A DNA stretch of 6,331 nucleotides, from assembly GCA_046732895.1 (NCBI GenBank), contig JBKPNZ010000044.1:1-6331 (forward strand). The letters are read 5' to 3'. Positions 5,074 through 6,331 of this stretch are shown here, piece after piece (the first letter of the stretch is position 1; every line of letters starts with the position of its first letter). The DNA is from JBKPNZ01 sp046732895 (GTDB lineage: Bacteria; Actinomycetota; Thermoleophilia; Solirubrobacterales; 70-9). A program made the position numbers and the translations under genes. The notes beneath the pieces were generated by a model. That model made no database searches. It worked only from the letters and a program-made list of their open reading frames with translations, and was not told the DNA's origin.

Positions 5074-5540
5074 TCAGCCTCCGATACCCAAGTGGGATGC
5101 TCCTGTGAGACGAGTTCCTCCACCCGCTCTGCGAGCAGCGTCTCCGGTCTCTCAGCGGCCGCATATGCTCCGGATTCGGCGCGGAAGAGGAACCTCTCGT
5201 GCTTTAGCCGCTCGCACGTGGAGCGATAGGCAATCCAGTGCTGCTGATACTGCTGGAGCTGCTCCAGCCCCTCCAGGGCGACGATCAGCGCGCCGCCACA
5301 TCCCAGGATCCAAGCTGGCGCGGCTGCCGCTGCTGCCGCGGGTATCGCCGCCGCGACGGCGATTTCGCAGACCTTGAGCCCCTTGAACCGGAGTCGATTT
5401 CGGTGGCTCCGGGCCTCGTACCAGGCGATCTGGTCTTCGAGCCGCGCTCGCACTGGAGAGTCGCTAGCCGCTCCTACATCTGCGCTCCCATAACGGTCAG
5501 TGGCCGGGCTGCTCGGCGGTGTAGCTGCCTCTTCTCCCAT
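5070..5540 (-). CDS. SLATT-domain (DUF4231-type) two-helix membrane protein
   Basis: 156 residues from ATG 5540, with GAGGA (5555-5551) 10 nt upstream. Residues 1-35 are low-complexity (Ala, Ser, Pro). Then RLEDQIAWYEARSHRNRLRFKG leads into two hydrophobic helices, about 57-77 (very Ala-rich) and 78-93. After them comes the family signature WIAYRSTCERLKHERFLF (102-119) with SGAYAA and LAERVEELVSQEHPTW (136-151). This order (RY/WY helix, two TM segments, W..YR.TxE.LK.E.F.F, terminal helix with E..W) is the SLATT family, which comparative genomics has proposed to form membrane pores in nucleotide-linked conflict systems. It is first in a two-gene unit with the TIR gene, overlapping it by 4 nt. 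The likely role is a membrane effector triggered by a product of the TIR enzyme; this is inference. Confidence 0.87.
   Translation of the reverse strand: MGEEAATPPSSPATDRYGSADVGAASDSPVRARLEDQIAWYEARSHRNRLRFKGLKVCEIAVAAAIPAAAAAAAPAWILGCGGALIVALEGLEQLQQYQQHWIAYRSTCERLKHERFLFRAESGAYAAAERPETLLAERVEELVSQEHPTWVSEAE
5078..5082 (-). promoter_or_regulatory. Shine-Dalgarno of the TIR gene inside the SLATT gene
   Basis: GGAGG on the minus strand, 4 nt before GTG 5073 and within the last codons of the SLATT gene. It decides the GTG start and supports coupled translation of the pair. Confidence 0.6.
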
Positions 5541-5750
5541 CGCTTGTTATTCCTCGGGGGGCTAGGCACGAGCCGAGCAGATCGCAGGTCAGGGGGTCTA
5601 GCCAGCCGTGCAGCCCCTGTCCGATTGGCCGAATGCCGTCAGGCTACTCCCCAGCCCGGGAACGGTGTGCGGCTTCAAACCCCCTCATCGCAATTCCCCC
5701 CAGCAGTTGACGGGGAGAGAACAGAAGGCCGATTCGAGCCGGAAATCATT

Positions 5751-5770
5751 TCGCTTTGCATGGAAAGCGA
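5751..5770 (-). repeat. palindromic operator-like element, copy B
   Basis: Perfect 7-bp arms TCGCTTT (5751-5757) and AAAGCGA (5764-5770) around GCATGG. The complement of 5752-5768 is identical over 17 nt to copy A (1365-1381). It lies about 80-100 nt upstream of the GAF gene start. Confidence 0.6.
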
Positions 5771-5790
5771 TACGAATCCTGCTGCTTCTC

Positions 5791-5804
5791 CTTCGCGCGC
5801 GAAG
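5791..5804. repeat. 14-bp perfect palindrome
   Basis: CTTCGCG/CGCGAAG with no spacer. It is nested in a competing inverted repeat CTGCTTC (5782-5788) with GAAGCAG (5801-5807). It lies between operator copies B and C and may be another protein site or a structured part of the control region. Confidence 0.45.
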
Positions 5805-5810
5805 CAGAAG

Positions 5811-5829
5811 TGCTGCTTTGCATCAAAGG
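5811..5829 (+). repeat. operator-like element, copy C
   Basis: CTTTG (5816-5820) and CAAAG (5824-5828) flank CAT. With the preceding TGCTG it matches 1361-1379 over nine identical bases (TGCTGCTTT), then with one substitution and one gap. It ends 9 nt before the TAGAGT box of the GAF gene, overlapping where a -35 element would lie. Confidence 0.5.
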
Positions 5830-5837
5830 AACGCGGC

Positions 5838-5843
5838 TAGAGT
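5838..5843 (+). promoter_or_regulatory. -10-like box of the GAF gene
   Basis: TAGAGT followed 7 nt later by GTG 5851, with no Shine-Dalgarno, so the transcript is probably leaderless. TTTGCA (5817-5822) is the nearest -35-like hexamer, but the spacing of 15 nt is short and it lies inside operator copy C. Confidence 0.45.
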
Positions 5844-5850
5844 CATTTTC

Positions 5851-6331
5851 GTGGAGATACCTCTCGGAGCCGATGCTCTTCACGGGCTCACCCGTGAGCA
5901 CGCCGCACTGCGGCGCGTGGCGACCTTCGTCGCGAGGCAGCCGCCTCCGGCGGAAGTCTTCGCGCTGGTCACCCGAGAGGCCGGAACGTTGCTCGGTGCC
6001 CGGATCACCGGCTTGCTTCGTGTGGAAAGCCCGGAAACGGCCGTGTTCGTGGCCGGCTGGTCGCAGGATGAGGCGAGCCTGCCGATCGGCAGTCGCGGGC
6101 CGCTGGATGGGCGAGGCCTCATGGGTCGGATCGTGCGAACGCGGCGGCCAGTCAGATTGGAGGATTACGACGAGGTCGGTCCCGTCGTCGCGGCACAGAT
6201 GCGCCGCATTGGCGTTAGGTCCGCGGTCGCTGGCCCGATCGTCATCGGAGACCGGATTTGGGGCGCTCTCTCAGCCGCCTGGCCGGAGGGTGTGCCGCTA
6301 CCGGTCGGCGCGGAAAACCGCGTCGCCGCGT
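5851..6331 (+). CDS. GAF-domain sensor protein, probable histidine kinase N-terminus (3' end outside window)
   Basis: 160 codons from GTG 5851, open to the right edge. The N-terminus LTREHAALRRVATFVARQPPPAEVF (13-37) is the helix that opens many actinobacterial GAF sensor kinases. The GAF domain spans about 34-160: LVTREAGTLLGARITGLLRVE, VFVAGWS, PIGSRGPLDGRGLMGRIVRTRRPVRLEDYDE, IGVRSAVAGPIVIGDRIWGALSAAW. This is a ligand-sensing fold; no obvious haem- or chromophore-binding cysteine is visible. The kinase part (HisKA/HATPase) would lie beyond the window, so a GAF-linked phosphatase or regulator cannot be excluded. Codon use agrees with a real frame throughout. It starts about 310 nt from the divergent SLATT gene. 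The upstream operator-like elements suggest that it is controlled together with the lysozyme gene. Confidence 0.87.
   Translation, partial: MEIPLGADALHGLTREHAALRRVATFVARQPPPAEVFALVTREAGTLLGARITGLLRVESPETAVFVAGWSQDEASLPIGSRGPLDGRGLMGRIVRTRRPVRLEDYDEVGPVVAAQMRRIGVRSAVAGPIVIGDRIWGALSAAWPEGVPLPVGAENRVAA

Larger units (their letters stand above)
5541..5850. other. gene-free stretch between SLATT and GAF genes
   Basis: No coding frame with plausible start, ribosome site and codon use on either strand. It should contain the promoter of the SLATT-TIR unit (minus) and of the GAF gene (plus); I see no clear -35/-10 pair for the former. The right half carries two CTTTGCAT-type operator elements and the palindrome at 5791-5804. 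GGGGGGCTAG (5556-5564 region) and CTAGCC (5599-5604 region) could pair in a long-loop stem. An isolated TTGACG (5707-5712) has no matching -10. Confidence 0.45.

Noticed and set aside
5707..5735. Promoter at TTGACG (5707-5712)
   Set aside because: No acceptable -10 hexamer at 16-18 nt, and the position is far from the GAF start.
5660..5760. tRNA-like fragments (GGCTTCAAACCCC and GATTCGAGCC resemble T-arm sequences)
   Set aside because: The flanking bases do not form T-arm or acceptor stems and no anticodon or D arm can be placed on either strand.
5238..5840. Plus-strand open frame spanning the SLATT gene and the following gap
   Set aside because: Its first half is opposite the well-supported SLATT gene and the rest has no domain, no ribosome site and contains the palindromic elements.
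1..6331. CRISPR array, insertion sequence or transposase
   Set aside because: No regularly spaced direct repeats and no transposase-like frame or terminal inverted repeats were seen.

Overview
The window looks like a chromosomal segment of a high-GC actinobacterium, most likely Thermoleophilia (Solirubrobacter/Conexibacter-like). The reasons are the GC-rich third positions, the many GTG starts, starts placed 6-8 nt after a TANNNT box (leaderless style), an LtrA-family remnant, and a GAF protein of the kind that opens many histidine kinases in that class. The taxonomy is inference.

Left part (1-1301): an alpha/beta hydrolase on the minus strand runs off the left edge. Divergent from it is a decayed LtrA-family membrane-protein gene with an in-frame TAG, a large internal deletion and a frame change.

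Middle left (1302-3366): two consecutive plus-strand genes encode cell-wall-active proteins. The first is a GH24 (T4-type) lysozyme with an N-terminal coiled coil. The second is an M15-like peptidase candidate followed by a peptidoglycan-binding repeat and a C-terminal coiled coil. No holin, portal, capsid or terminase gene is present, so they look like solitary or domesticated lysins. They are followed by about 270 bases without a gene that are rich in inverted repeats.

Middle right (3367-5540): a compact four-gene block with the look of an NAD+/nucleotide-signalling defence module. A small, mostly helical protein of unrecognised family (minus strand) is head-to-head with a TIR-like protein (plus strand), with a perfect inverted repeat between them. 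A translationally coupled SLATT (two-helix membrane protein, DUF4231 type) and TIR-domain pair on the minus strand converges on the TIR-like gene, and the two 3' ends overlap by 7 nt. Two candidate NAD-cleaving proteins, one predicted membrane effector and one unknown helical partner in about 2.2 kb are the most interesting content. I do not recognise this exact combination as a named system.

Right part (5541-6331): a 310-base gene-free stretch with several palindromes, then the N-terminal GAF domain of a probable sensor kinase running off the right edge. A 17-nt palindromic element in this stretch recurs, inverted but otherwise identical, upstream of the lysozyme gene, with a third variant copy just before the GAF gene. 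This suggests a shared operator for these two genes.
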